The notes beneath the pieces are model-generated. The model worked only from the letters and a program-made list of their open reading frames with translations. It was not told the origin of the DNA and ran no database searches. A DNA stretch of 64,000 nt, from assembly GCF_009363655.1 (NCBI RefSeq), contig NZ_CP045393.1, forward strand, positions 2,356,001 through 2,420,000, in the 5' to 3' direction. A program made the position numbers and the translations under genes. Positions within the stretch are counted from its first letter, which is position 1, and each line of letters opens with the position of its first letter. The DNA comes from Roseovarius sp. THAF27. Its GTDB lineage: Bacteria; Pseudomonadota; Alphaproteobacteria; Rhodobacterales; Rhodobacteraceae. Positions 38,338 to 46,923 of this stretch are shown here, one piece after another.

Positions 38338-38530
38338 ATGGCAAAATCAAATCAGGCGGGCTTTGCGACGGGCTGTGCCTGTGGCTTTACAAACGCCTGA
38401 CGGCGGGTCCCTTTGGATCTTTCGCTTTCAGTTCTGGGGACGCCAACGCGAGATGGGTCTTGGGTCGTATACAAGCATCAGTCTCGCCGAAGCAAGAAAG
38501 CAAGCCGAACTCGCACGTCAACAGTACTGA
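38338..38530 (+). pseudogene. Relic of a tyrosine-integrase N-terminus (DUF4102-type)
   Basis: In one frame bases 38361-38408 read LCDGLCLWLYKRLTAG. After a frameshift near 38407, the next frame reads SLWIFRFQFWGRQREMGLG and continues to SYTSISLAEARKQAEL before a TGA at 38528. Together these match the N-terminal arm-binding domain of P4-type integrases (D-G-x-G-L-x-L ... G-R-R-R-E-M-G-L-G ... S-L-A-E-A-R). The ATG at 38338 (MAKSNQ) is in a third frame. The catalytic domain is absent, so the gene is dead. Confidence 0.8.
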
Positions 38531-38669
38531 GGGAGGTAGACCCGATCAAGCAGCGCCAATGAAATCGCCAACAATCGAATATTACTGATGGTCGCCTCGG
38601 GCGCATTGCATTGGAAGCGAACTGGATGACCTGATCCACAGGCGCGGTTAGACCAAGAGGGTGCAACAA

Positions 38670-38740
38670 GAGAACCTTCCAGTTCTCGAACGGCGCGACT
38701 GATCGTGGATTGCTGCAACTCCAACTCGAGCGCTGCAGGT
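38670..38740 (-). pseudogene. Fragment of a LysR-type helix-turn-helix
   Basis: The minus strand encodes AALELELQQSTISRAVRELEG, close to the recognition helix of LysR regulators (A-x-x-L-x-x-Q-Q-S-T-x-S-R-x-x-R-x-L-E). The frame then loses similarity, and no start or effector domain is present. It directly abuts the stop of the LysE gene. It is probably debris from the same rearrangement that left the integrase relic. Confidence 0.55.
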
Positions 38741-39355
38741 TCAACCGAGGAGCAACGCAACGCCGACCGACAGAACAAGCATGATAGCGAATGCGATATT
38801 GATTGCACGTCCCACGCTCGGATCTTCCAGAAAGCGGGAGAATGTGCTCCCGAATACGAGCCAGGCAGTATTCACAACCGCGGCCATGAAGGCCAACGCG
38901 ATGAACTTCAAGAACGTGTCAAGCAAGAGGTGCTCGGGCGTGATCGAGTATCCGGCGTACACGGCGCCGATCGCCGCGTAGGCTTTGGGGTTGGCCACTG
39001 CAAGGCCGAGGCCCGGTAGAAACGACCCTATGACAACGCCCGAACGACCACCGGCGCCAGTCGGCGCTTGCCCGACAGGCGCCGTCGCGATCTTCCACGC
39101 CAGGTAAAGAATATAGGCCACCGCAGCAATGCGGAGGACCACCAGCAACCAGGCCTCGGAAGACATGACCCCGGTCACGCCGGTCGCGATGATCGCCAGC
39201 ACCACGATGGTTCCGAGTATTATGCCCATGAGATACGGCAGGGCGTTCCAAAACCCGAATGCAGCGCCCAGACTCGCCAAGCTGATCGTGGCCGGCCCCG
39301 GGCTGCCCATGAGCGGCAGGGCGGCCGCGATGAGTATCAGGGTATTTCCGATCAT
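38741..39355 (-). CDS. LysE-family amino-acid/metabolite exporter
   Basis: This 204-residue membrane protein has six hydrophobic helices and the LysE/RhtB signature near the N-terminus (PLMGSPGPATISLASLG, about residues 15-31). These export amino acids or related compounds by proton antiport. I chose the ATG at 39353-39355; the longer open frame to 40486 is antisense of the regulator. It is divergent from the LysR gene at 39500, the usual lysE/lysG-like layout. Confidence 0.88.
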   Translation of the reverse strand: MIGNTLILIAAALPLMGSPGPATISLASLGAAFGFWNALPYLMGIILGTIVVLAIIATGVTGVMSSEAWLLVVLRIAAVAYILYLAWKIATAPVGQAPTGAGGRSGVVIGSFLPGLGLAVANPKAYAAIGAVYAGYSITPEHLLLDTFLKFIALAFMAAVVNTAWLVFGSTFSRFLEDPSVGRAINIAFAIMLVLSVGVALLLG

Positions 39356-39499
39356 CTTGGTTCTGGCCCTTAAGCTCTCCTTCGACTGCCGCAAAATCGC
39401 GTCCTGCCGGAGAGCATCCTCTTGAACGGTAGGGTATCCAAGGCTATGACTTAAGAAAATCAAATAGATCGAAACCCTATAATTCGAGAATCGGAACCA

Positions 39500-40426
39500 A
39501 TGCCAAGCTTTGACATGGACGCGCTCCGTACGGTCGTCGTTGGCTCGGATCTGGGAAGCTTCGCGCGCGCTGCCGTGCAACTCGGCCGCTCGCAATCCGC
39601 CGTCAGCATGCACCTCAAGAAGCTGGAACAGCAGGCGGGCACAACTCTGTTCGTTCGCAAGGGACGCGGCCTCGTGCCGACCGAAGCGGGCGAGGCTTTC
39701 ATCGCCTATGCCCGGCGTATCGTCGCGCTGAACGACGAAGCCGCGCTCTCGGTCGGCGCGGCGGCAGGCAAGGCCTCCGTGCGGCTCGGCCTGCCGCAGG
39801 ATTTCTTCGATGACGTGATGCCTGCGACACTCGGCAGGTTCGGACAGGACGTGGAAAACGTGCATGTCGACGTGCAGGCCGGGGAAAACCACAGGCTCGC
39901 CGAAGAGGTCCGTGCCGGGCGCATCGACGCCGCGATCGCCTTTTTCCGGCCCGGCAGCCCGACCGAAGGCGAAACCCTGTGCGAATGCCCCATGCACTGG
40001 CTGGCGCATCGCGATCTGCCGGAGGTCGCCGTTGCCGCCCCCCTCCCCCTCATCATGTTCAACCACCCTTGCCTGTTTCGGCAGGCAACGCTTGCCACGC
40101 TTGACCACAGCCGGACGCGCTGGCGCGCCGCGCTCACCACGCCCAGCCTGCCCGCCGTCTGGGCCGGCCTGCGCAGTGGTCTGGGCATAGCCGTGCGCAC
40201 GGATCACGGCAGGCCGGAGGATATCGCCTGTGTCGGCGCGGAGCTCGGCCTGCCGGAGTTGCCGAATATCGAGGTGCGCCTGTTGCGGGCGCCAAACCTG
40301 TCGCGTTTTGCCGAAAGACTTGCGCAAGTGCTGCGGGAAGAGACCCTCAGGCATCTGGACCCGGCAATTTACAGCGCGGGAGGCGTTGATTTCGTGCACC
40401 ATCCTGATAGGCTCGGAACCACCTAG
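39500..40426 (+). CDS. LysR-family transcriptional regulator
   Basis: This 308-residue regulator has an N-terminal winged HTH (FARAAVQLGRSQSAVSMHLKKLEQQAG, about residues 22-48) and a periplasmic-binding-like effector domain. It is divergent from the LysE exporter with a 144-bp AT-rich spacer, so it probably controls that gene. The TPP riboswitch begins at its stop codon. Start is the ATG at 39500. Confidence 0.9.
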   Translation: MPSFDMDALRTVVVGSDLGSFARAAVQLGRSQSAVSMHLKKLEQQAGTTLFVRKGRGLVPTEAGEAFIAYARRIVALNDEAALSVGAAAGKASVRLGLPQDFFDDVMPATLGRFGQDVENVHVDVQAGENHRLAEEVRAGRIDAAIAFFRPGSPTEGETLCECPMHWLAHRDLPEVAVAAPLPLIMFNHPCLFRQATLATLDHSRTRWRAALTTPSLPAVWAGLRSGLGIAVRTDHGRPEDIACVGAELGLPELPNIEVRLLRAPNLSRFAERLAQVLREETLRHLDPAIYSAGGVDFVHHPDRLGTT

Positions 40427-40536
40427 GGGTGTCCCGACAAGGGGCTGAGATATCGCTGGCGCTTCGGTCGCAGGATCGTTGGGCATCGCGGTGACCCTTT
40501 GAACCTGATCCGGATCATGCCGGCGAAGGGACAGGA
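40421..40536 (+). ncRNA. TPP riboswitch (THI element)
   Basis: The conserved aptamer pieces are present in order: AGGGGTG near 40425, GGGGCTGAGAT at 40441-40451, a variable P3 arm with loop (TGGCGCTTCGGTCGC), then GACCCTTTGAACCTGATCCGG and the closing ATGCCGGCGAAGGGA. This is a bacterial thiamine pyrophosphate riboswitch. Its 5' edge coincides with the stop codon of the LysR gene. It precedes a Nudix gene and thiD. Confidence 0.92.
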
Positions 40537-40560
40537 TCGCAGCGCTCTCTTGCCCTTGCC

Positions 40561-40580
40561 GGCCTCAGCATGACGAGGCC
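40561..40580 (+). promoter_or_regulatory. Hairpin that could hide the ribosome site of the Nudix gene
   Basis: GGCCTC (40561-40566) and GAGGCC (40575-40580) pair perfectly around AGCATGAC. The GAGG of the right arm is the likely ribosome site for the TTG at 40584. This has the form of a translational expression platform for the riboswitch. Confidence 0.6.
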
Positions 40581-40583
40581 GCC

Positions 40584-41033
40584 TTGCCATCTCCATCGAC
40601 AGTCCACCGCCCGATTTCGGCGACCATCGCCGCCGTCATACGCGACAACCAGGTCCTTCTTGTTCGCCGCGCAAATCCGCCCGACGCGGGACGATGGGGA
40701 TTTCCGGGCGGAAAGATCGACCACGGCGAAACGCTGTTCGAGGCCGCAACCAGAGAACTGTCGGAGGAAACCGGCGTTTCCGCCGAGCCGCTCCGCGTGT
40801 TCACCGCAGTTGACGCGTTTGACCTCGGCCCCGCCGGCACCCTGCGCCGGCACTTCATCCTGATCGCCGTGCTGTTCCGATGGACGGCGGGAGAGCCGGT
40901 TGGAGGGGACGACGCGCTGGAGGCGCGTTGGGTCGATCTTAAAGCCCTCAAGGGAACCAGCCTCGCCCTGAGCCTCGATGTGGCCGAGGTCGCGCATGAG
41001 GCCGCCGCGTTGATGTCAGAGGTGCCGTCATGA
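40584..41033 (+). CDS. Nudix hydrolase in the thiamine operon
   Basis: This 149-residue protein has a complete Nudix box (G-x5-E-x7-REL-x-EE-x-G-V: GKIDHGE, TLFEAAT, RELSEETGV at about residues 41-63). It hydrolyses a nucleoside-diphosphate-like bond. Its position behind a TPP riboswitch and overlapping thiD by four bases points to a thiamine-pathway substrate such as HMP-PP or TPP, but this is inference. The start is the TTG at 40584 with GAGG upstream; no ATG is in frame before the conserved region. Confidence 0.85.
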   Translation: MPSPSTVHRPISATIAAVIRDNQVLLVRRANPPDAGRWGFPGGKIDHGETLFEAATRELSEETGVSAEPLRVFTAVDAFDLGPAGTLRRHFILIAVLFRWTAGEPVGGDDALEARWVDLKALKGTSLALSLDVAEVAHEAAALMSEVPS

Positions 41034-41836
41034 TTGCCAATGTCCTGACCATCGCGGGCACCGACCCCTCAGGCGGCGCAGGCATCCAGGCCGATATCAA
41101 GGCCATGTCCGCGCTTGGCGCCTATGCCTGTTCCGCCATCACCGCGGTGGTCGCGCAGAACACACAAGGTGTTCGCTGCTTCCAGGCGCTGGACCCCGAT
41201 TTCGTCGCCGCCCAGATCGACGCGGTACTGGACGACGTGCGCGTCGACGCGGTGAAGATCGGGATGATCGCAAATGCCGGGATTGCCGAGGCCGTGGCCG
41301 ACAGGCTGAGCCATCACGGGGCAGACAACATCGTGCTCGATCCGGTGATGGTCGCGAAGAGCGGCCATGCCCTGCTCGACCCGGAAGCGGTCTCGGCCGT
41401 GCGCGAGGCGCTCGTGCCGCTGGCCCGCGTCATCACCCCGAATCTGCCCGAAGCCGCCGTGTTACTGGGCCGCGAAGACGACTGGACCGCCGAGACGATG
41501 CAAGCCGCCCTGCCCGAGCTCATGGCACTTGGCTCCGATTACGTGCTGCTCAAGGGCGGGCATCTGAAGGGCGAGCACAGCACCGACCTGCTGGCCGGAC
41601 CCGAGGGCACCCGGGCACTGAAGGCCCTGCGCATCACAACGACCAACGACCATGGCACCGGCTGCACCCTCTCCTCGGCCATCGCCGCGCTTCTGCCGCA
41701 TCACGACATGCCCGAGGCAGTGGCCCGCGCCAAGGCCTATCTGCACGCCGCGCTTGCCCAAAGCGACACGCTGAACGTGGGCCACGGTCACGGGCCGGTG
41801 CATCACTTCCATGCGCTCTGGGCGTCAGGCGCCTAG
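41030..41836 (+). CDS. thiD: Hydroxymethylpyrimidine/phosphomethylpyrimidine kinase
   Basis: ThiD phosphorylates HMP twice to HMP-PP for thiamine synthesis or salvage. The 268-residue protein has IAGTDPSGGAGIQADIK (about residues 8-24) and the C-terminal anion hole DHGTGCTLSSAIAA. Its ATG overlaps the Nudix stop. Both are under the upstream TPP riboswitch. No thiC, thiE or thiG is in the window, so this may be a salvage operon. Confidence 0.94.
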   Translation: MIANVLTIAGTDPSGGAGIQADIKAMSALGAYACSAITAVVAQNTQGVRCFQALDPDFVAAQIDAVLDDVRVDAVKIGMIANAGIAEAVADRLSHHGADNIVLDPVMVAKSGHALLDPEAVSAVREALVPLARVITPNLPEAAVLLGREDDWTAETMQAALPELMALGSDYVLLKGGHLKGEHSTDLLAGPEGTRALKALRITTTNDHGTGCTLSSAIAALLPHHDMPEAVARAKAYLHAALAQSDTLNVGHGHGPVHHFHALWASGA

Positions 41837-42132
41837 GGTGTCGATCCTGTTCCTGAGCGGCAGGCGGCGGCCTCTGGGTCCAGCTGTCCGCAGATGGCCG
41901 AAACCACGGCGACGCCCCGCGCGCCTGGGCTGAAGGCCAGCGCGGATTTCAGCGCGCGCGCCGTCTCGATCATCCGGGCGGTGTCTGCCGCCCTGTCGCG
42001 GAGGCGCACCACCATCGCCCCCGGCGCAGAGCCCCCCGGGTGAGAGGCGGCAGGCTGCTGGTGAAATGCAGAGTCTTCAACCTCTGCAGCAAACTCACAT
42101 ATCCGAATATTGAAACCCACGGTTTCATTCAT
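41833..42132 (-). CDS. Doubtful ORF, 99 residues
   Basis: This minus-strand ORF overlaps the thiD stop tail-to-tail. The C-terminal 65 residues (from GAMVVRLRDRAADTARMIE) look like coding sequence with a regular helix pattern, but the N-terminal 35 do not. I do not recognise it. It could be a remnant of a larger gene cut by rearrangement. It is the only content of the 356-bp gap between thiD and the next gene. Confidence 0.3.
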   Translation of the reverse strand: MNETVGFNIRICEFAAEVEDSAFHQQPAASHPGGSAPGAMVVRLRDRAADTARMIETARALKSALAFSPGARGVAVVSAICGQLDPEAAACRSGTGSTP

Positions 42133-42192
42133 TTCGTTATTCAGAATGATTGAGCTCGGCTAGCTTGGGTCCCGCGGAAACGGGAGACAGTC

Positions 42193-43086
42193 ATGGCATC
42201 AGGAGAACAAATCGGCTTCATCGGCCTGGGCACCATGGGCGAACCTATGGCGCTGAACCTGCGCCGCGCCGGACAGTCCCTGATGGTCTGGAACCGGACG
42301 GCGGAACGAACCGCCCCGTTGAGAGAGGCCGGGGCCAAGGTGGCAGCCGATGTGGACGACCTCTTCGCCCAATGCACCACGGTGCTTCTGATGCTGGAAA
42401 ACGAGGCCGCGACCGATGCCGTTCTGGGCCGCGACACCGAGGCTTTCACGCATCGTGTCGCCGGGCATTGCATCGTGTCGATGGGCACGACCTCCGCGAA
42501 ATACTCCCAGGGCTTGTCACAGGATATCGCCGCCGCCGACGGCCGCTTTGTCGAGGCGCCGGTCTCTGGTTCTCGAAAGCCGGCGGAGGCAGGCCAACTC
42601 GTCGGCATGCTGGCCGGACCTCCCGAGGAGGTCGAACGCCTGCGCCCCATGCTCTCGCCGATCTGCAAACAGCTCTTCGACTGCGGCACCGTACCCGGCG
42701 CCCTGCAAATGAAACTTGCGGTCAATACCTTCCTGATCACCATGGTCACCGGCCTTGCCGAAGCCGCGCATTTCGCGGCGCGCCACGGGCTCGACATGGA
42801 CCGCTTCGCCGACATCCTCAATGCCGGGCCGATGGCCAGCGACGTCTCCCGCGTGAAGATCGACAAGCTGCGCATCCAGGATTTCAGCCGTCAGGCCGGT
42901 ATCTCGGACGTGCTGAAAAACAGCCGTCTGGTCTTGGAAGCTGCAAGAGCCGCCGGCACTGCCTCCCCCCTGATGAACGTCTGCGAGGCGCTCTATGCCG
43001 AAACCGAGGCCATGGGCCGCGATGAGGATGACATGATCGCGGTGGTCCAGGCTATCGAAGCACGCACCAGGCGGTCCGCTTCCTGA
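42193..43086 (+). CDS. 3-hydroxyisobutyrate dehydrogenase-like oxidoreductase
   Basis: This 297-residue NAD(P)-dependent beta-hydroxyacid dehydrogenase has the Rossmann motif GFIGLGTMGEPMA (about residues 9-21), the substrate motif EAPVSGSRKPAEAG and the catalytic Lys in LQMKLAVNTF (about residue 174). Substrates of the family include 3-hydroxyisobutyrate, tartronate semialdehyde and succinic semialdehyde; which applies is unclear. The ATG at 42193 follows a GGGAGA ribosome site. Confidence 0.88.
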   Translation: MASGEQIGFIGLGTMGEPMALNLRRAGQSLMVWNRTAERTAPLREAGAKVAADVDDLFAQCTTVLLMLENEAATDAVLGRDTEAFTHRVAGHCIVSMGTTSAKYSQGLSQDIAAADGRFVEAPVSGSRKPAEAGQLVGMLAGPPEEVERLRPMLSPICKQLFDCGTVPGALQMKLAVNTFLITMVTGLAEAAHFAARHGLDMDRFADILNAGPMASDVSRVKIDKLRIQDFSRQAGISDVLKNSRLVLEAARAAGTASPLMNVCEALYAETEAMGRDEDDMIAVVQAIEARTRRSAS

Positions 43087-43152
43087 TACAAAAGCGTTGG
43101 GACATCATTGCGTCCGCGCGGCACGATATTGCAACCGCAACAGGGGCCGGGA

Positions 43153-43790
43153 ATGTACACACCATCGCATTTTGAAGAGCCGATCCTGCGGCGGTCCGTG
43201 AGATACTCGATACAGCGCCACTGGCCTGGATCGTGGCGCAGAAGGAAGAAGGATTGTTGGCAAACCACATGCCGTTGCTCCGGGCCCCGGACGGATCACT
43301 GGTCGGCCATGTCGCACAGGCAAATGCCATGCACCGGATGATCGCCGAGGAGCAAGAGGTTCTGGCCATATTCCGTGGTCCAGACGCCTACATCTCACCG
43401 AACTTCTTTCCAAGCAAGGCCGACCATCACCGCCACGTTCCGACCTGGAACTATCAGGCGGTACATATCTGCGGGACCATTTCGTTCCAGCACGACGAAC
43501 AGGCCAAACGTGCAGCCGTGGGTCTTCTGACGCGCACGCACGAGCGAAAGCTGAACGGCGAGAATGCTTGGCGCATGGCAGATGCGCCACAAGACGACAT
43601 GCAGGGGATGCTTGAAAGCATCGTCGCATTCCGAATAACGGCAAGCCGGACTCTCGCGAAATCGAAGATCAGCCAGAACCGCGAAGAGCGAGATTATCTT
43701 GGCGCGGTTGCCGGGCTCAGGGCTACCGGGAAGCCCACCATGGCAAACCTGATGGCGGAACGGTCCCGGAAAACGGACGAGGACACCTGA
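43153..43790 (+). pseudogene. PaiB-family FMN-binding regulator with a frameshift
   Basis: The ATG at 43153 encodes MYTPSHFEEP, the typical PaiB N-terminus. The frame then loses similarity. One base over, from 43182, it reads DPAAVREILDTAPLAWIVA and continues into the rest of PaiB (LLANHMPLL, then HVPTWNYQAVHICG) to the stop at 43788-43790. A single missing base near 43180-43181 explains the break. The protein family binds FMN and represses transcription in Bacillus. This copy is inactive unless the shift is a sequencing error. Confidence 0.8.
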
Positions 43791-43911
43791 AACGTCAATT
43801 GGCGAGCAGGTAACCGCGTTCGAGATGCTGCCACCGGTGCAGTCGTGCTTGGATGACTTCGCTGTGACGACTGCGACTTGGCAAAGAGCGTGACAAAGCA
43901 GACATAGAACG

Positions 43912-44334
43912 TCAGAACCGACCGACTGTTGGCGCACTCAATTGCTGCTTTACAGCGTCCAGGTCGCCAAGCACCCAAAGCTTGGAGAGCTTGCCGTCCG
44001 ATATTCCAAAAAAAGCGGCGCCCGCCCATTCAATGTCTTTGCCGGTACAACTGACTCCGAAAAAGTCAGACTGATGTGTTCCTCGAAAAATCATACGGGC
44101 AGCCGCCCTGTCATCAATGCAGACTAAGTCCTTAATGATGCAAGTATAGTTTCCAAGCGCCTTGTGGACGGCTTCAACGTATTCAAGAAAGCCGCCGATG
44201 CCGAGCTTTTCAGGTCCAAGCGAACCACGAAATCTGAAATCTGTTGAAATTATCTCATGCGCCACCCGGAAGTCGCGCTTGTTCCACACGTCGTTGTAGA
44301 AACTCTCGACCAGTTGGTTTGATGTCGCTGTCAT
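43912..44334 (-). CDS. SnoaL-like ester-cyclase family protein
   Basis: This 140-residue NTF2-fold protein has the SnoaL/ester-cyclase pattern: LVESFYNDVWNKRDF at the N-terminus, DFRFRGSLGPE, GIGGFLEYVEAV and a Phe-rich FFGVSCTGKDIEWAGAAFF strand. Members act on small ring compounds or simply bind ligands. It stands alone on the minus strand between the paiB relic and the LysE/EamA pair. Base composition is lower in GC than its neighbours, consistent with transfer. Confidence 0.82.
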   Translation of the reverse strand: MTATSNQLVESFYNDVWNKRDFRVAHEIISTDFRFRGSLGPEKLGIGGFLEYVEAVHKALGNYTCIIKDLVCIDDRAAARMIFRGTHQSDFFGVSCTGKDIEWAGAAFFGISDGKLSKLWVLGDLDAVKQQLSAPTVGRF

Positions 44335-44386
44335 CTCTGCAGACCAAGATCAGAAATAATCCAATGTTCAACCTTCCCGACAAGCT

Positions 44387-45007
44387 CTAACGCGTCACCG
44401 CCATGACCGCGCTACCGCCGATCATGAACCCGCCGCCAGCGTAGCCCATGCGGCGACGCGCGCGCCGACTGTCAAAGAGCCGACCCGCCCGCTCCGCGAT
44501 CAGCGCATACCCGGCCAGCAACACCACGACAACGAGGCTGGAGGTCACCGTCAGCACCGCAAGCTGCACGGGCAGATCGCCTTGCGGGTCGATGAACTGG
44601 GCAAGGAATGCCATGTAGAAGACGATCGCCTTGGGGTTCAGAATGGCGGTCACTGTTCCGGCCCAGAAGCTGCTCCAGGAAGAAGCGCCACCTCCATGGC
44701 TGACCCTCTCCGGTGCATCGCGCCGCGCCTCCATGATCTGGCCGATGCCCAGCCACGCCAGATAAAGGACCCCGGCCCATTTCACGATCTGGAAGAGGAT
44801 CGCGGAGGCGGCGAGGATAGCTCCGACCCCGGCGAAGGACAGCCCGACAAGCACGACACTCCCTACGACGTCGCCGAGAATGCACATCGCCGCAGCCACC
44901 CTGCCCCGGGTCAGCGCCTGCGCGATCACAAGCAGGACGCTCGGTCCGGGGATCACCGTCAGGACAACGCAGGCAATGGTATAGGCAATCCAGGTGTCCA
45001 GCGACAT
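44387..45007 (-). CDS. LysE-family exporter
   Basis: This 206-residue membrane transporter has the LysE/RhtB N-terminal motif VIPGPSVLLVIAQALTRG (about residues 19-36) and five to six helices. It lies two bases after the EamA gene on the same strand, so the two exporters share a transcript. Substrates are probably amino acids or small metabolites. The regulator is likely the divergent LysR at 46030. Confidence 0.9.
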   Translation of the reverse strand: MSLDTWIAYTIACVVLTVIPGPSVLLVIAQALTRGRVAAAMCILGDVVGSVVLVGLSFAGVGAILAASAILFQIVKWAGVLYLAWLGIGQIMEARRDAPERVSHGGGASSWSSFWAGTVTAILNPKAIVFYMAFLAQFIDPQGDLPVQLAVLTVTSSLVVVVLLAGYALIAERAGRLFDSRRARRRMGYAGGGFMIGGSAVMAVTR

Positions 45008-45009
45008 GG

Positions 45010-45960
45010 TTAGTTCCCTTGGCTCTGGTCCGGTCCGCGATTGGCCGACGCAGTGGTGGCAAGAAGTGCCCCGCTTCCGATCAGCACAATGCCCAGAAGA
45101 TCAATGAAGCCCGGTCGATCGCCAAAGATCAAGACGCTCCAGAACAGGGCGAAGACAAGATACCCGTTATCGAACAAGCCGATGATCGGTGCGGAAGCCC
45201 TCTGATACGCATAGGCGACCAGGGCGGTGATGACAGCGAGCAACACGCCCAACCCGGCCAGCAGACCCAGATCCGCCACTTTCAGTGAAGGCCAGACCGA
45301 CAAAAGGAAGCCCGCGTCGTTCCCCTGTCCGCTCCACCACAGGCCGGCGACCAGCCCCAGGCCAGCCAGAAACAGAACAAGGTTGAGGTTCATCGCCATC
45401 GACATCGCCGGCACGGCACGGCAACGCCCCTGTGTGATCACGGCCGCGAGTGCGTAGAAGAACCCGGCAAGCAACGGCAGTCCGATCATCGGCGATACCT
45501 CATCCAGGCCCGGACGCAGGATTGTCATCACGCCCGCAAGACCCAAAAGGATCGCAACACACCCGCGTCCCCCGATGCGCGTTCCGAGCAGCGTTGACGA
45601 CAGGAAAGCCATCCACATCGGCGAGGTATAATAACAGGCAGCCGCGATGGAGAACGACAACTCGGGCAGCCCGGCGTAATAGCAGCCCCACATCAGGGCG
45701 AGGCACAAACTGCGCAACCACACCCAGCCCGTGACACGGACCAGGCCGATGTTCATGCGTGTGGTGAGCCGCAAGACCGCCCCGAGGCACAGCACGGCAA
45801 TGCCGGATCGGACTGTCAGAACCTGCCCGAGTGACAAACCCTCGTTGTTGAGTTTCACCAGCGCGTCGGACAGCGAAAGCAGCAAGACGCCGGCCGTGAT
45901 CGCGGCGATGCCCGACCCAAGGCCCGGCACCCTCTGCGAAATGGAACTGAATGATGTCAT
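45010..45960 (-). CDS. EamA-family (DMT) transporter
   Basis: This 316-residue protein has ten hydrophobic helices in two EamA repeats, the drug/metabolite transporter layout. A hydrophobic start (AAITAGVLLLSLSDALVKL) and a helix near the end (LLGIVLIGSGALLAT) frame the fold. I chose the ATG at 45958-45960; a TTG at 45972 is also in frame. It is divergent from the LysR gene at 46030 with a short, AT-rich, 69-bp spacer. Confidence 0.88.
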   Translation of the reverse strand: MTSFSSISQRVPGLGSGIAAITAGVLLLSLSDALVKLNNEGLSLGQVLTVRSGIAVLCLGAVLRLTTRMNIGLVRVTGWVWLRSLCLALMWGCYYAGLPELSFSIAAACYYTSPMWMAFLSSTLLGTRIGGRGCVAILLGLAGVMTILRPGLDEVSPMIGLPLLAGFFYALAAVITQGRCRAVPAMSMAMNLNLVLFLAGLGLVAGLWWSGQGNDAGFLLSVWPSLKVADLGLLAGLGVLLAVITALVAYAYQRASAPIIGLFDNGYLVFALFWSVLIFGDRPGFIDLLGIVLIGSGALLATTASANRGPDQSQGN

Positions 45961-46029
45961 GTGTGCATGCAATCATTCGCAAAACCCTATTAAAAATGAT
46001 AAAAGGGTAAAAATACATAAGTTCAGATC

Positions 46030-46923
46030 ATGCAAAAAGACGACATCCAACTTGCTCGGCTTCGCCCGTTCGAGGCCGCGGCCCGGCTCGAAAGCTTCAC
46101 CCGTGCCGCCGAAGAGCTCGGGTTGACGCAAACTGCCGTCAGCCGCCAGATCGGCCAGCTCGAGGCAGAGCTGGGCCTGCGCCTGTTTGAACGCAGGAAC
46201 CGCGCGGTGTTCCTGACCAAGGAAGGTCGCCGATTGGGACAGGTCGCTGGCGACGCTCTGGCAGCGATCCGGGCCGAGGTCGCCGCCCTTCGCGGCAGCC
46301 GCGACCCCGACACAGTCGTGCTGCGCTGCCAGCTCTGCGAGGCCTTCTACTGGCTGATGCCGCGTCTTTCGGATTTCCATGCCCGCCATCCCGAAGTGCA
46401 GTTGCAACTGGTCAGCGCGCTTGCCCCGCTTACGGAGGCCACCGAACCCTTCGACATCGCCCTGCAGACCACCGGCCGCGCCTCGGGCTCGGCCCGGCTG
46501 CTCTTTACCGCCGCGGACAGTATCTTTCCGGTCTGCGCGCCCTCCCTGCTCGCGGATAAAACCGCTCCGATCTCGCCGGAAACCCTGAGCGGCCTGCCTC
46601 TCCTGTCGCATCGTGTCACGCCGCAGGACTGGTTTGACTGGCCGGAATGGTTCGCCGCCACCGGCATTGCCCGTCCGTCCCGCTTGCGAATGGTTTCATT
46701 CGACAGTTATCCCCTCGTGCTGCAGGCGGCGGTCACCGGCCAGGGGGTTGCCTTGGGATGGAAAAGAACGGTCAGTGACATGATAGAGGACGGCAAATTA
46801 CGACCCGCTTGCGATCTGTACGTCGACAGGCCAAACGAGATTTCCGTCTTCAGGGGCACCCGGCGCTCGGATTACGCCGCTGTGGATCGCCTCATTGAAT
46901 GGCTGAAAGCTGAACTGAACTGA
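46030..46923 (+). CDS. LysR-family regulator (GcvA-like)
   Basis: This 297-residue regulator has an N-terminal HTH (FTRAAEELGLTQTAVSRQIGQLEAELG, about residues 19-45), then LFERRNRAVFLTKEG and an effector domain. The pattern resembles GcvA-type regulators. It is divergent from the EamA-LysE pair and probably controls it. Start is the ATG at 46030. Confidence 0.9.
   Translation: MQKDDIQLARLRPFEAAARLESFTRAAEELGLTQTAVSRQIGQLEAELGLRLFERRNRAVFLTKEGRRLGQVAGDALAAIRAEVAALRGSRDPDTVVLRCQLCEAFYWLMPRLSDFHARHPEVQLQLVSALAPLTEATEPFDIALQTTGRASGSARLLFTAADSIFPVCAPSLLADKTAPISPETLSGLPLLSHRVTPQDWFDWPEWFAATGIARPSRLRMVSFDSYPLVLQAAVTGQGVALGWKRTVSDMIEDGKLRPACDLYVDRPNEISVFRGTRRSDYAAVDRLIEWLKAELN

Noticed and set aside
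38214..38340. tRNA gene as the integration site
   Set aside because: I could not find a cloverleaf or T-arm motif near the integrase relic.
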